A DNA stretch of 64,000 nucleotides, from contig NC_011899.1 in the NCBI RefSeq assembly GCF_000020485.1, positions 1,272,501 through 1,336,500 of the forward strand, given 5' to 3'. Numbering within the stretch: the first letter of the stretch is position 1; every line of letters begins with the position of its first letter. This DNA comes from Halothermothrix orenii H 168 (GTDB taxonomy: Bacteria; Bacillota; Halanaerobiia; Halanaerobiales; Halothermotrichaceae). Below the pieces are notes generated by a model, which saw only the letters and a program-made list of their open reading frames with translations, was not told the DNA's origin and ran no database searches. The translations under genes and the position numbers were made by a program. Shown piece by piece: positions 44,421 to 55,427 of the stretch.

Positions 44421-44552
44421 TAACTATCACCTTTTAATTATTTTCCCGATTTTTTCCGAAAATCCTCCTTAAATTTTGGTTATCATTGTCCAGAGAAAAA
44501 ATACTCTGAGAACATGACATGCTTTAAAGTCAACGATCATTAAAACAAAAAA

Positions 44553-44582
44553 CCCTGGTAAGCTTCTTTCCAGCTTCCAGGA
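44553..44582 (-). terminator. Terminator between lapA-like gene and recJ
   Basis: CCTGG-T-AAGCT (44554-44564) pairs with AGCTT-CCAGG (44572-44581) with one bulge. An A-rich run on its left gives the U-run on the minus strand. It separates the secDF-ubiB unit from the recJ unit. Confidence 0.7.
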
Positions 44583-44627
44583 ATTTATAATAACTCCCCA
44601 ATAATAGCTCTTAACTATACAGTGTCC

Positions 44628-44975
44628 TTATACTTCTTGATTATCAATATTATTCTCCCCTTCCGGGGTTTGTTCCATCACTTTCTTTTCCTTTCTCAGG
44701 TCCTCAAATTCATTTGTTAATACTCCAAGCCTTTCTTCAAGGTCTTTATTCTCTTTTTCTATACTCTTTAATCTTCTCCTTAACTTCAACTGTTTGATAT
44801 AGGCAGGTATCCCCATCAATAAAGCCCCCAGGGCCATACTCCCCAGTGTAATAACCACTAAAGAAATTTCAAACCTCCAGCTAAAAAGAAACAGGGATAC
44901 CGACTGAGCATTCTGTATAGAAAAGATAGCAATCAACAGGGCAAAAATCAACCCAAGGATAAGATTAGCCTGCAT
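44628..44975 (-). CDS. LapA-domain (DUF1049) membrane protein
   Basis: A 115-residue protein starting at ATG 44975 (7 nt after GGGGGC). Two membrane helices (about 3-20 and 36-58) with SIQNAQSVSLFLFSW are typical of the LapA/DUF1049 family. A coiled coil follows (about 65-100). E. coli LapA takes part in control of LPS synthesis; members in Firmicutes are uncharacterised. It follows ubiB closely and lies in the secDF-ubiB unit. Confidence 0.82.
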   Translation of the reverse strand: MQANLILGLIFALLIAIFSIQNAQSVSLFLFSWRFEISLVVITLGSMALGALLMGIPAYIKQLKLRRRLKSIEKENKDLEERLGVLTNEFEDLRKEKKVMEQTPEGENNIDNQEV

Positions 44976-44993
44976 TTTATCAGCCCCCATTTA

Positions 44994-46673
44994 TTAAAAT
45001 CTACCAGATCTGAAAATAGCTATAATTAACCAGATACCCATAATTCCTGCTATAGAATACCCGGCAAAGCCAAGAAATGGTATTCCAAAAACCAGTGGTT
45101 TCATCTCAGTCTGAATTATCATAGAAGAACCAATAACCAGAGCTGAAATTATCAGGCTTACAGAAAGCCGGTTAGAAATAATGTCAATTTTATTAATCAA
45201 TCCTTCCAGGTTAATATGTTTAAACCTTATAGTAACCTCATCATCTATAATCTTTTCAATTATATTACTAAACTTTTGCGGTAAACCACTGGTGGATTTC
45301 CTGAAAGTCCAGAGCCTGTCCACAATCCTACCAGCAATATTATCTAACTTAAATTGACTTAACATAAGCTCTCTCAGAAAACTATTCCCAACTTCAGCTA
45401 AATTAAGTGAAGGGTCCAGCATAAAACCAACCCCTTCACTGACACTAATAGCCCTGATTAGAAGAAAAAATTCCTGGGGTAAACTAATACTATAATTATA
45501 AAGTATTTTCTGTAAATCTTCAATAACCACCGAGAATTCAATATCTTTCAGATCAATGCCATAATACCTATTTATTAAATCCTGTATATCAAGTTTGAGT
45601 TTTCTAATATTTACTGATTTAGTGGTAATTCCAAGTTCTATCAAAATGTCAACTATCATATCAATATTTTTTTTAAGAACAGCAACAAATAACAGACTCA
45701 ATTTGTCCCGGTCACTCTGGGTTAACTGACCCATCATCCCAAAATCAATATAGGCCAGTTTATCTGATCCAACTACAATAATATTACCTGGATGAGGATC
45801 AGCATGAAAAAAGCCATCCAGCAGGACCTGTTTCATCAACGATTTAGCTCCGAGCCTGGCCAGAAATCCCCTGTTAACCTGCCCAAGGCCTTCACCTTTG
45901 ACCACCTGACTTAATTTTTTCCCTTTTATCCTCTCCATAGTTATTAGCCTTTTTGTAGATAACCTTTCATAAACATCAGGGGCCAGTATATATTTATGAT
46001 CTTTAAAATTATTCTTAAATCTTGTCACATTAGCAACTTCAATTTGAAAGTTCAGTTCTTTTTTGAGGGTATTACTGAATTCTTCTACCAGGGATGTAGC
46101 CTTAATAAATTGTAAAATCAATCCCCTTTCATCTATAATAGAAGCAAGATTATGTAAAATTTCAAGGTCAACCTTTATTGTCTTTTCAATACCCGGCCTT
46201 CTAATCTTTAAAATAACATCAGAGCCATCATGTAATGTGGCCCGGTGGGTCTGGGCAATGGAAGCAGCAGCTTCGGGAGTTTCTTCCAGATCTTTAAATA
46301 ATTCTCTGTAACTCTCACCCAATTCCTGGATCAGGACCTTTTCAATATCTTCAAAAGGTAATGGAGTGACCTTATCCTGTAGTTTTCTCAACTCCTGTAT
46401 ATAGACCGGAGGTAGAATATCAGGTCTGGTACTCATTAATTGCCCGAATTTAATAAAAGTAGGACCAAGCTCCTGTAATACCGCCCTTAACCGCCGGGCC
46501 AGGCTAAACCTGTCAGCTTTAATCTCTTCTTTATTGACCCTGTGCTTAACCGGTAAATATTTGGTCAAGTCAAGATGTTCTAATAAAAAACCGAGGCCAT
46601 TTTTTACCAGCACCTGTGCTATTTGACGGTACCTCTTTAGATGGCGGTATTGTCTGGAAATATTAAGCTTCAT
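44994..46673 (-). CDS. UbiB/AarF/ABC1 atypical kinase family protein
   Basis: The 559-residue protein has the ABC1 family features: TFIKFGQLMSTRPDILP (KxGQ motif), an Ala-rich AAASIAQTHRA loop, the ExD-type EVANVTRFKNNF, FHADPHPGNIIV and YIDFGMMGQL, and two C-terminal membrane helices (about 500-555). Proteobacterial UbiB is needed for ubiquinone synthesis and the family has ATPase activity. No other quinone gene is nearby, so the role here is open. Tight spacing (3 nt) to the phasin-like gene suggests coupling. Confidence 0.9.
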   Translation of the reverse strand: MKLNISRQYRHLKRYRQIAQVLVKNGLGFLLEHLDLTKYLPVKHRVNKEEIKADRFSLARRLRAVLQELGPTFIKFGQLMSTRPDILPPVYIQELRKLQDKVTPLPFEDIEKVLIQELGESYRELFKDLEETPEAAASIAQTHRATLHDGSDVILKIRRPGIEKTIKVDLEILHNLASIIDERGLILQFIKATSLVEEFSNTLKKELNFQIEVANVTRFKNNFKDHKYILAPDVYERLSTKRLITMERIKGKKLSQVVKGEGLGQVNRGFLARLGAKSLMKQVLLDGFFHADPHPGNIIVVGSDKLAYIDFGMMGQLTQSDRDKLSLLFVAVLKKNIDMIVDILIELGITTKSVNIRKLKLDIQDLINRYYGIDLKDIEFSVVIEDLQKILYNYSISLPQEFFLLIRAISVSEGVGFMLDPSLNLAEVGNSFLRELMLSQFKLDNIAGRIVDRLWTFRKSTSGLPQKFSNIIEKIIDDEVTIRFKHINLEGLINKIDIISNRLSVSLIISALVIGSSMIIQTEMKPLVFGIPFLGFAGYSIAGIMGIWLIIAIFRSGRF

Positions 46674-46676
46674 ACT

Positions 46677-46991
46677 TTAATCTCCCTTGTTTTTCAGTTC
46701 TTTAAGCTCCTGTTTAAGTTTTAAGATTTCATTTTCCAGTTCTTTTAATTCACTCCGGGTCACGAAGCCGGCTCTGCTCAATTTATTCTCCACTTCTTCA
46801 GAGATTAGATTTTTTAGATTTCTGGTTCTTTCCCTGGTTTTATCAATAAATTCATCCAGTAACTCCCGGCCTTCCTCCCGGGATAAATCCCCCTGTTCAA
46901 TTAATTTATTTATCATCTTTTCAGCCTTCTCTTTGGTAATTACCAGTATACCCAGTCCCGATAACAGGATTTCTTTCAAAATAGAAGTCAT
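46677..46991 (-). CDS. Phasin-like coiled-coil protein
   Basis: The 104-residue protein starts at ATG 46991, 9 nt after GGGGAGG. It begins with a short hydrophobic stretch (ILKEILLSGLGILVIT). After that it is helical and charged, with KAEKMINKLIEQGDLSREEGRELLDEF and a C-terminal leucine-zipper-like ELKELENEILKLKQELKEL. This is the pattern of small phasin-like proteins seen beside UbiB-type kinases. No polyhydroxyalkanoate genes are in the window, so a granule role should not be assumed. Confidence 0.7.
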   Translation of the reverse strand: MTSILKEILLSGLGILVITKEKAEKMINKLIEQGDLSREEGRELLDEFIDKTRERTRNLKNLISEEVENKLSRAGFVTRSELKELENEILKLKQELKELKNKGD

Positions 46992-47067
46992 AACACCATG
47001 CCTCCCCATATTATATATTTTAAAAATAATCCCCCCACATATACAGGGGGGGATATTTTTTCGTTAA

Positions 47068-47928
47068 TTATTTTTTAGAAATTAATTTTTTATCCCAGCT
47101 GACAAGGAGAGGACTGGCCACAAAAATTGAAGAATAAGTTCCAGCCAGAATACCAATAAATAAGGCCAGCATAAAAGTCTTTATGGAAGCCCCTCCAAAC
47201 AGGTATATAGCCAGAACAGCAACAAGAGTAGTCAATGAAGTATTTATTGAACGTGGTAAGGTGTCAATAACTGCCTGATTTGCCTGCTCTATAAATGGTT
47301 TACCCCTCATTAATTTCATATTCTCCCTAATACGATCAAATATAACAATGGTATCATTAATAGAATACCCAACTATAGTCAGTAACGCAGCAACAAAGGG
47401 TGTATTAATCTCCCGGCCAATTATAGCAAAGAGTCCTATAGTTATAATAACATCATGTAACAGGGCTATAATAGCCACAATTGCAAACCTGAATTCAAAC
47501 CTTAAACTTATATATAAAACAATGGCTATAGAAGCTATCAGTAAAGCCCAGAAGGCTTTGATTCTTAACTCTTTACCGATGAGGGGGCCTACCATATCTG
47601 TTCTTAATACCTCAGTCGATGGGTACTTTTCTTTAAAGGCCTGTTTAATCTCCGAAATCTGTTCAGAGGATAAGTTATGGGTTCTTATAATAACTCCATT
47701 AACTTCTTCAGTCTGTTGAATTTTACTTGACTTGGCCAGATTAAGTGTTGCCAGAACCTCCCTGGCATCTTCTTTACTTACATATTTATCAAACTTGAGT
47801 TCCATCAGGGTTCCACCCTGAAAGTCGATCCCGAAATTTAACCCCTTAACCATTAAAAAGATTAATCCCAGGACAATAATAGTCAGGGAAATAGTATACC
47901 ATATTTTTCTTTTTCCCATTAAATCCAT
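47068..47928 (-). CDS. secF: Protein translocase subunit SecF
   Basis: The 286-residue membrane protein has the SecF features GLNFGIDFQGGTLMELKF in the first loop, and TIVGYSINDTIVIFDRIREN with six predicted helices. With SecD it uses the proton or sodium gradient to aid protein export. ATG 47928 is chosen as start; frames from 47952 overlap secD. Separate secD and secF genes contrast with the fused secDF of Bacillus. Confidence 0.96.
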   Translation of the reverse strand: MDLMGKRKIWYTISLTIIVLGLIFLMVKGLNFGIDFQGGTLMELKFDKYVSKEDAREVLATLNLAKSSKIQQTEEVNGVIIRTHNLSSEQISEIKQAFKEKYPSTEVLRTDMVGPLIGKELRIKAFWALLIASIAIVLYISLRFEFRFAIVAIIALLHDVIITIGLFAIIGREINTPFVAALLTIVGYSINDTIVIFDRIRENMKLMRGKPFIEQANQAVIDTLPRSINTSLTTLVAVLAIYLFGGASIKTFMLALFIGILAGTYSSIFVASPLLVSWDKKLISKK

Positions 47929-47932
47929 TTCC

Positions 47933-49144
47933 TTACAACCCCCTCTTAACACTAAAGGCAGCTGAACTCTTCAGTAGTTTTGTATTTGTAAACAGATTTA
48001 TAATATTCCTTGTAACATAAAAAGCGGTAAACATACTGGTTAAAACACCGATAACCAGAGTAACTGCAAATCCTCGTACCGTACCACTGGTATAATATGC
48101 CAGGATCAGAGCAGTAATTAAAGTAGTTATATTAGCATCAATAACTGTAGTAAAAGCCCTTTTAAAACCGGCATCAATTGAAGACTTGATACCTTTACCA
48201 CTTCTGCGTTCCTCTTTAATTCTCTCAAATATGATGATATTGGCATCAACCGCCATCCCTATCGAGAGAATGAAACCGGCTATACCCGGAAGAGTCAGGG
48301 TTGCCTGAAGACCAGCTAGAACCCCGATAAAAATAATTCCATAGATAATCAGGGCTACTGCTGCCAAAAGGCCCGGGAAGCGATAATAAAATATCATATA
48401 TATTGCTACTAAAGCCAGTCCAATCAAGCCGGCCATAATACTTCTATTTTTAGATATTTTCCCGAGGGTAGGCCCTACCATTCTGGTTTCAATCACTTTA
48501 ACCGGAACTGGTAAAGAACCTTCCCTGATCAGAATAGCATCCTTCTGGGCTTCTTCAATAGTTTTATAACCGGTTATCTGTCCTTCTCCCCTGATAACGT
48601 TGCTAACACGGGGATTGTTAAGCAACTCATCATCAAGATAGATACCTATTCTCCTGTTTAAATATTGAGTGGTTATAGCTTCAAACTTCCTGGCCCCTTC
48701 ATCATTGAGCTTAAAGGTTACAACAGGCCTGTGATAAAGGTCATAATCTGGCCTGGCATCTACTACATAATCACCGGTCATTAAAACTTCACCATCACTG
48801 TTACGAAAAGTCAGTACAGCTGTCCTTTCGATAGTATTAATGGCTTCAGTCGAATTATCAACTGCAGGTAATTCAACTATAATTCTATCCTTACCCTGCC
48901 TTTGAATCACAGGCTCTGTTAAACCCAGCTGGTTTACCCTTCTTTCAATAATATTTTCAATATCTTTCATTATCTCATTATTTATTTCCCGGTTTTCAGT
49001 AGGCTCAGCCCTCAATACTATATGAGAGCCTCCCTCCAGATCTAAACCGAGATTTAGCTGATACTGGTAATAAAGATAATAAGAGAATAATATAATTGCC
49101 AGTATAATGATGGCATTTAAAATCCTCTTCTGTTTATATCTCAT
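47933..49144 (-). CDS. secD: Protein translocase subunit SecD
   Basis: The 403-residue membrane protein has LNLGLDLEGGSHIVLRAEP, a P1 domain shorter than in Proteobacteria, and the helix motif GMAVDANIIIFERIKEE. It works with SecF and YajC. The gene order yajC-lepB-secD-secF makes a compact secretion operon. Confidence 0.97.
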   Translation of the reverse strand: MRYKQKRILNAIIILAIILFSYYLYYQYQLNLGLDLEGGSHIVLRAEPTENREINNEIMKDIENIIERRVNQLGLTEPVIQRQGKDRIIVELPAVDNSTEAINTIERTAVLTFRNSDGEVLMTGDYVVDARPDYDLYHRPVVTFKLNDEGARKFEAITTQYLNRRIGIYLDDELLNNPRVSNVIRGEGQITGYKTIEEAQKDAILIREGSLPVPVKVIETRMVGPTLGKISKNRSIMAGLIGLALVAIYMIFYYRFPGLLAAVALIIYGIIFIGVLAGLQATLTLPGIAGFILSIGMAVDANIIIFERIKEERRSGKGIKSSIDAGFKRAFTTVIDANITTLITALILAYYTSGTVRGFAVTLVIGVLTSMFTAFYVTRNIINLFTNTKLLKSSAAFSVKRGL

Positions 49145-49208
49145 ACCTGACCTCCTGCCTTTCCTTCAAAATATTTGAACATCAATAACAACATAATTAT
49201 CAGAAAGT

Positions 49209-49730
49209 CTATTCCACCTTGTGACCAATGAGCCTCATTTTGGTAACTGGCCAGTAAACCCAGAAAGCCCTGCCTTCTATTGATTCAAATGGCACACAGC
49301 CAAAGTGCCGGCTGTCCATACTGTTATTACGGTTATCCCCCATCACAAAAACACTGTTTTCAGGCACGTAAAAAGGGCCAAATTTTCTCCTCATGGGCCC
49401 ATTAATAAAATCTTCTTTTAGAGGCTCACCATTTATATAGGTAACACCATCCCTTATAAATATAGTCTCACCTGGCAAACCTATAACCCTTTTAATAAAG
49501 CGTTTACTCTGCCCCTGATAGGGACGAAAAACAACTATATCATAGCGTTCCGGGGGATGAAATCTGTAAATGAATTTATTTACAAAAAGCCTCTCCCCAT
49601 CATGCAGGGTAGGCTCCATAGACTCTCCATCAACAACAAAAGACTGGGCTATAAAGGTAATTATAAAAAAAGCCAGTATGGCTGCAATGACAAATGATTG
49701 GAAAAACTCTTTTATATCTGTACTATCCAC
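49209..49730 (-). CDS. lepB: Signal peptidase I
   Basis: The 173-residue protein starts at GTG 49730, 6 nt after GGGGGG; the ATG at 49763 lies near the yajC stop and has no good site. An N-terminal helix anchors it. The catalytic serine is in VDGESMEPTL and the lysine in KRFIKRVIGLPGE; the GDNRNNSMDSRHFG box is also present. It removes signal peptides from exported proteins. Its place between yajC and secD is unusual but functionally sensible. Confidence 0.95.
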   Translation of the reverse strand: MDSTDIKEFFQSFVIAAILAFFIITFIAQSFVVDGESMEPTLHDGERLFVNKFIYRFHPPERYDIVVFRPYQGQSKRFIKRVIGLPGETIFIRDGVTYINGEPLKEDFINGPMRRKFGPFYVPENSVFVMGDNRNNSMDSRHFGCVPFESIEGRAFWVYWPVTKMRLIGHKVE

Positions 49731-49769
49731 CTTTTTCCCCCCTACAACCACAGGTAAATACAATAAAGA

Positions 49770-50045
49770 TTATTCTTCATCTTCTGTATTATCCAGGCGG
49801 GCAATTGCATTTTTGACAAAATCAATATCCACATTGGAACTAACCCTTAACCTGATAATATCATCTTTTATTTTAATAACTTTACCTTTGATACCACCAA
49901 TGGTAACAACCTTATCTCCAGTTTCCAGGTTGGCCAGCATCTCCTGATGCTCTTTCTGCTGTTTCTTTTGTGGCCTGATTAAAAACAACCAGAAAACCCC
50001 AAACAATATAACAAGTGGTAATACATAACCTACTAATACTTCCAT
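49770..50045 (-). CDS. yajC: Preprotein translocase subunit YajC
   Basis: A 91-residue protein with one N-terminal membrane helix (PLVILFGVFWLFLIRPQKKQQ) and the conserved LETGDKVVTIGGIKGKV region. It associates with SecDF. It follows tgt, the usual tgt-yajC order. Confidence 0.95.
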   Translation of the reverse strand: MEVLVGYVLPLVILFGVFWLFLIRPQKKQQKEHQEMLANLETGDKVVTIGGIKGKVIKIKDDIIRLRVSSNVDIDFVKNAIARLDNTEDEE

Positions 50046-50161
50046 TCTTAATTCCTCCCATTTATTTTTTTAATCTCTTACCCGGTTATAGTAGTGAATG
50101 GGCCCTTACCCAAAAAAGAGAACCTCTTGTTTACTATTCAACACATAGCTTTAAATTCCTG

Positions 50162-51370
<1,209 letters not shown>

Positions 51371-51376
51371 TTAGAT

Positions 51377-52402
51377 TCATAATATTAACATGGCATCACC
51401 AAAACTAAAAAATCTATATTTATTTTTGATGGCTAACTTATAGGCAGACATAACCATATCTTTGCCGGCAAAGGCACTGACCAGCATCAATAAAGTTGAT
51501 TTAGGTAAATGGAAATTGGTAATAAGCCCATCTATGACCTTAAAATTATAACCAGGGTATATAAAAATATCAGTCCAGCCCCTCATGGCTTTTAGGTGTC
51601 TTTTTTCTACAGCAGCAGATTCAAGGGCCCTGGTCACTGTAGTACCGACAGCAATAACTTTTTTCCCTTTTTCTTTTGTCTCTTTAATCCTGTTGACCAC
51701 ATCTGTTGAAACCTCAAAATACTCACTATGCATCTTATGGTCCTCAACATTTTCCGCACGTACTGGTCTAAAAGTGCCCAGCCCCACATGAAGGGTCAAA
51801 TAGATGATTCCAATTCCCTGTTCCTTTATTTTCTTTAGAAGTCGGTCAGTAAAGTGCAAACCTGCTGTAGGGGCAGCTACAGATCCCTTTTTCCGGGCAT
51901 AAACCGTCTGATACCGGCCTTTGTCTTCAACTTTCCTGGTTATATACGGTGGTAGTGGCATTTCCCCTAATTCTTCAATAACCTTATCAAAATCACCGTC
52001 ATATTCAAATTGCATAATCCTACCACCAAAATCGGTATAATCTTTAACAATACCAACCAGTTTTCCATCACCAAAAGAAACCCGGTTACCTTTCTTCATC
52101 CTTCTACCAGGTCTTACCAGAACTTCCCAGAGGCCTTCTGTTATACTTTTTAGTAATAAGACTTCTATCCTGGTCCCACTCGGTATTTTTTCACCAAACA
52201 ACCGGGCAGGTATTACTTTAGTATCATTTAAAACAAGTAAATCTCCTGGCTCCAGAAACTTAATAATATTTTTGAAGACTGTTTCTTCAATTTCTCCAGT
52301 TTTCCGGTGTAAAACCATTAACCGGGAATCATCTCTGTTAGGTAAAGGCTTCTGGGCTATTAATTCTTCTGGTAGTTCATAATCAAATTCCTCAACCTTC
52401 AT
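51377..52402 (-). CDS. queA: S-adenosylmethionine:tRNA ribosyltransferase-isomerase
   Basis: The 341-residue protein has the QueA signatures [46 protein letters not shown] and [19 protein letters not shown]. It builds epoxyqueuosine on tRNA from the Tgt product. It lies 39 nt after ruvB, in the conserved ruvAB-queA-tgt order. Confidence 0.97.
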   Translation of the reverse strand: MKVEEFDYELPEELIAQKPLPNRDDSRLMVLHRKTGEIEETVFKNIIKFLEPGDLLVLNDTKVIPARLFGEKIPSGTRIEVLLLKSITEGLWEVLVRPGRRMKKGNRVSFGDGKLVGIVKDYTDFGGRIMQFEYDGDFDKVIEELGEMPLPPYITRKVEDKGRYQTVYARKKGSVAAPTAGLHFTDRLLKKIKEQGIGIIYLTLHVGLGTFRPVRAENVEDHKMHSEYFEVSTDVVNRIKETKEKGKKVIAVGTTVTRALESAAVEKRHLKAMRGWTDIFIYPGYNFKVIDGLITNFHLPKSTLLMLVSAFAGKDMVMSAYKLAIKNKYRFFSFGDAMLIL

Positions 52403-52441
52403 TTTCAGACCTCCATAATTAGTTCAATATTAACTCATGTA

Positions 52442-53470
52442 TTAATTATTAAAAAGAGATTGCGACTTATTCTTATAGTCTACATCAAGGTGTTCGTAAG
52501 CAGCCAGGGTTGCAACCCGACCCCGCGGGGTTCGTTCAATAAAACCAAGCTGTAACAGATAGGGCTCATAAACATCTTCAATTGTCTCTGTTTCCTCACT
52601 TATAGAGGCAGCAAGGGTATTTAAACCCACCGGACCCCCGTTAAATTTTTTAATAATTGTTTTTAGTAGTTTATGATCAATATGGTCTAACCCCAGTTCA
52701 TCTATTTCAAGCAGCTTCAGGGCCTTATCAACCACCTCAGTATCTATAATACCATCTGCTTTAACTTCAGCATAATCCCTGACCCTCTTCAATAACCTGT
52801 TGGCAATTCTGGGGGTTCCCCGGGATCTTTTAGAGATTTCAACAGCCCCATCTTCATTTACTTCTATCCCCAGAACCCTGGCCGAACGTTTTATTATTTC
52901 AGCCAGTTCATCAGTACCATAAAATTCCAGTCTGTTAATTACCCCGAACCTGTCCCTGAGCGGCGAACTTAATAACCCGGCTCTGGTTGTAGCCCCAACC
53001 AGAGTAAATGGAGGTAGATCTAACCTTATTGAACGGGCAGAAGGTCCCTTACCTATTATTATATCCAGGGAATAATCTTCCATAGCCGGATATAATACCT
53101 CTTCTACAACTTTATTTAAGCGGTGAATCTCATCAATAAATAAAACATCTTTGGGTTGTAAATTTGTTAAGATAGCGGCCAGGTCACCAGGTCGTTCAAT
53201 AGCAGGTCCTGAAGTAGTATGAATGCTAACATTAAGTTCATTGGCTATTATATTGGCCAGGGTGGTTTTACCCAGACCGGGGGGGCCATAAAGCAAAACA
53301 TGATCAAGGGGTTCCTGCCTGGTAATTGCGGCTTCTATGAAAATACTGAGTTTTTCCTTAACCTTCTCCTGACCAATAAAGTTATTAAGCCTTTCAGGCC
53401 TTAAACTCCTGTCAAGAGCCATATCATCTTCTTTTTTTTCTGGTGAAATAATTCTATTTTCTAAATCCAT
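52442..53470 (-). CDS. ruvB: Holliday junction helicase RuvB
   Basis: The 342-residue AAA+ motor has Walker [10 protein letters not shown], Walker [11 protein letters not shown], sensor [17 protein letters not shown] and the C-terminal winged helix with [13 protein letters not shown]. With RuvA it drives branch migration of Holliday junctions. It begins 2 nt after ruvA. Confidence 0.97.
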   Translation of the reverse strand: MDLENRIISPEKKEDDMALDRSLRPERLNNFIGQEKVKEKLSIFIEAAITRQEPLDHVLLYGPPGLGKTTLANIIANELNVSIHTTSGPAIERPGDLAAILTNLQPKDVLFIDEIHRLNKVVEEVLYPAMEDYSLDIIIGKGPSARSIRLDLPPFTLVGATTRAGLLSSPLRDRFGVINRLEFYGTDELAEIIKRSARVLGIEVNEDGAVEISKRSRGTPRIANRLLKRVRDYAEVKADGIIDTEVVDKALKLLEIDELGLDHIDHKLLKTIIKKFNGGPVGLNTLAASISEETETIEDVYEPYLLQLGFIERTPRGRVATLAAYEHLDVDYKNKSQSLFNN

Positions 53471-53472
53471 GA

Positions 53473-54057
53473 CTAACTCCCCTTACTACCAAGGTACCCT
53501 AATGCCTTTTTGATATTTTCTTCAAGGCTGCCATTATTTTTTATATCAGCGTTACTTAAGGCTTCTTCAATTTCAAGCTCTGAATAACCCAGGGAAGCCA
53601 GGGCATCAGATAATTCTGTATTTCTATTATCAGGAAGGGGTTCTTCAAAATCCCCACTCATATCTTTTAATTTACCCTTGAGCTCAAGTATTAATCTTTT
53701 TGCCGTCTTGGGGCCAATCCCTGAAACCTGCTTTAATATACTAACTTTTTCAGTTAAAATAGCCTCTATAAATTTTTTATAGGAAAGGGATGATAAAATA
53801 TTTATAGCAGCCCGGGGTCCAATCCCCGATACAGATAACAATGTTTCAAATAGTTCTCGTTCTTCCATGGTTTTAAATCCATACAGGTCAAGACTATCTT
53901 CTCTAACATAGGTATATACAAAAAGTTCTAATTTTTCTCCTACCGGTTTTAGCCTGACAGTAGATGGTACTAAAACCCGATAACCTACCCCTCCTGTCTC
54001 CAGAATTACTTTATTTTCAGCCTTCCAGATAACATTCCCTTTTAGATAACCTATCAC
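53473..54057 (-). CDS. ruvA: Holliday junction binding protein RuvA
   Basis: The start at GTG 54057 gives the standard opening [11 protein letters not shown] and a 194-residue protein. It overlaps the ruvC stop by four bases (GTGA) and follows GGGGGA by 7 nt; longer frames run into ruvC. Helix-hairpin-helix motifs [16 protein letters not shown] and [16 protein letters not shown] bind the junction. The C-terminal three-helix domain contacts RuvB. Confidence 0.95.
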   Translation of the reverse strand: MIGYLKGNVIWKAENKVILETGGVGYRVLVPSTVRLKPVGEKLELFVYTYVREDSLDLYGFKTMEERELFETLLSVSGIGPRAAINILSSLSYKKFIEAILTEKVSILKQVSGIGPKTAKRLILELKGKLKDMSGDFEEPLPDNRNTELSDALASLGYSELEIEEALSNADIKNNGSLEENIKKALGYLGSKGS

Positions 54058-54551
54058 CCTTTTGTCCCCCATTTCCGATTTAAGCGGTAACTGTTTCCAT
54101 GGCAAATAGAAATAGCCAGGGCATCAGCTACATCATCAGGTTTTGGTATTTCGTTTAAATTTAACAGGGCTTTTACCATTCGCTGAACCTGGCTTTTATG
54201 GGCCCGACCATAACCGGCAACAGCCTGCTTTACCTGAAGCGGGGTATATTCATAAATTTTAAGACGGGCCTGGGATCCTGCCAGCAAAATAACTCCCCGT
54301 GCCTGACCTACTTCAATGGCTGTTTTCACGTTTTTATTAAAAAAAAGTTTCTCTACAGCCATCTGATCAGGATTATATTTATTTATTATATTAACCATAT
54401 CTGTATGTATTATCTTGAGCCTGTCAACACTTTCTAGCTTTGATGGAGTATTAATAGAACCATAATCTATTACTCTATATTTATTGCCCTGCTTTTCGAT
54501 CAGAGCATACCCGACTATTGCCAGGCCCGGGTCAACTCCTAAAATAACCAA
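54054..54551 (-). CDS. ruvC: Holliday junction resolvase RuvC
   Basis: The 165-residue nuclease has the acidic active-site residues in ILGVDPGLAIVGYA, MAVEKLFF and, near the end, DDVADALAISICH. It starts at TTG 54551 after GGGGTGG. ruvC-ruvA-ruvB are contiguous. A weak match to an SOS box lies upstream but I did not accept it. Confidence 0.96.
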   Translation of the reverse strand: MVILGVDPGLAIVGYALIEKQGNKYRVIDYGSINTPSKLESVDRLKIIHTDMVNIINKYNPDQMAVEKLFFNKNVKTAIEVGQARGVILLAGSQARLKIYEYTPLQVKQAVAGYGRAHKSQVQRMVKALLNLNEIPKPDDVADALAISICHGNSYRLNRKWGTKG

Positions 54552-54663
54552 CGTACCACCCCATTAATACTAATATATGTTTGTTTATATATTTCTGTAA
54601 AGTGTTAATTAATTCCTTCTGGATTTATAAACAGATTTACTGGTATTACCTGCTATATTAAGT

Positions 54664-55341
54664 TTAATCCCTGCTGTTTATACTTTTTAATCCCTCAAGG
54701 ATTGATAATAACTCTTCCTGGCTATTAACTGTAATACCCTGTTTTAAAGCTATTTTGTCCTTTTGTGGTAAATCCTCAACATTTATATCTGTTTTCTGCT
54801 TTAACACCCTGCTCTCAGGGGTACCATAAAAAATTGCCACTTTATTTCCCTTAATACCGATAAAAACCTTATTCCTATCTTCTGGAGCCAGGTCATTGAC
54901 CTCTCTATAAAGAATCAAACCCCTTTCAGGAATATATTTTTTTACCTCCCAAACACCAGAAACTGATTCCAGTTGTGTCGGGGTTAACCCTACAAAGGAT
55001 TCAGGCATAGAGGTTATATTTTGAACAGTTTTTTTGCTTTTCTTATAATATGTACTTAAAATAAGGGTTTCCCCCGACTTGATTTTCCTGGTTCCGATTT
55101 TAAATACATCAAAAGTAAAATAATTAGAGTTATTGTTATTTTTATATTTAGAAGTAACCTGCTGTTCTAACAGGGATAATGAATGGTATACATCATCAGG
55201 TAAACTGGATATTTTAACTTTATTACCTGTAAAATTTAAATCCCGGGAAGTATTATTTTCACCTGTTAACAGAAGGTATACTGATATAATGGTAATAAAA
55301 AATAATGTTAAAATAACAACACGGCGCCTAAATAACAACAT
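54664..55341 (-). CDS. BofC-like exported protein
   Basis: The 225-residue protein has an N-terminal membrane segment or signal (about 7-27) and a C-terminal region with LTPTQLESVSGVWEVKKYIPE, then LILYREVNDLAPEDRNKVFIGIKGNKVAIFYG. That part resembles the BofC C-terminal domain. In Bacillus BofC works between forespore and mother cell to restrain SpoIVB signalling, and bofC lies directly before ruvAB, as here. Similarity plus position make the call reasonable. The N-terminal half is less typical. Confidence 0.68.
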   Translation of the reverse strand: MLLFRRRVVILTLFFITIISVYLLLTGENNTSRDLNFTGNKVKISSLPDDVYHSLSLLEQQVTSKYKNNNNSNYFTFDVFKIGTRKIKSGETLILSTYYKKSKKTVQNITSMPESFVGLTPTQLESVSGVWEVKKYIPERGLILYREVNDLAPEDRNKVFIGIKGNKVAIFYGTPESRVLKQKTDINVEDLPQKDKIALKQGITVNSQEELLSILEGLKSINSRD

Positions 55342-55404
55342 TTAACCCCATCTCCTGTATATTTTTTGGCTTATTATACCCAGTAAACCAAAAAATATAC
55401 AAAA

Positions 55405-55426
55405 GACACTGAGTTAAATCAGTGTC
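55405..55426 (-). terminator. Terminator downstream of yebC
   Basis: GACACTGA (55405-55412) pairs with TCAGTGTC (55419-55426), loop of 6 nt, with an A-rich run on the left giving U on the minus strand. It starts 2 nt after the yebC stop. Confidence 0.8.
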
Positions 55427-55427
55427 T

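Noticed and set aside
54552-54663. Possible LexA box upstream of ruvC
   Set aside because: The best match has two to three mismatches in the conserved GAAC/GTTC halves.
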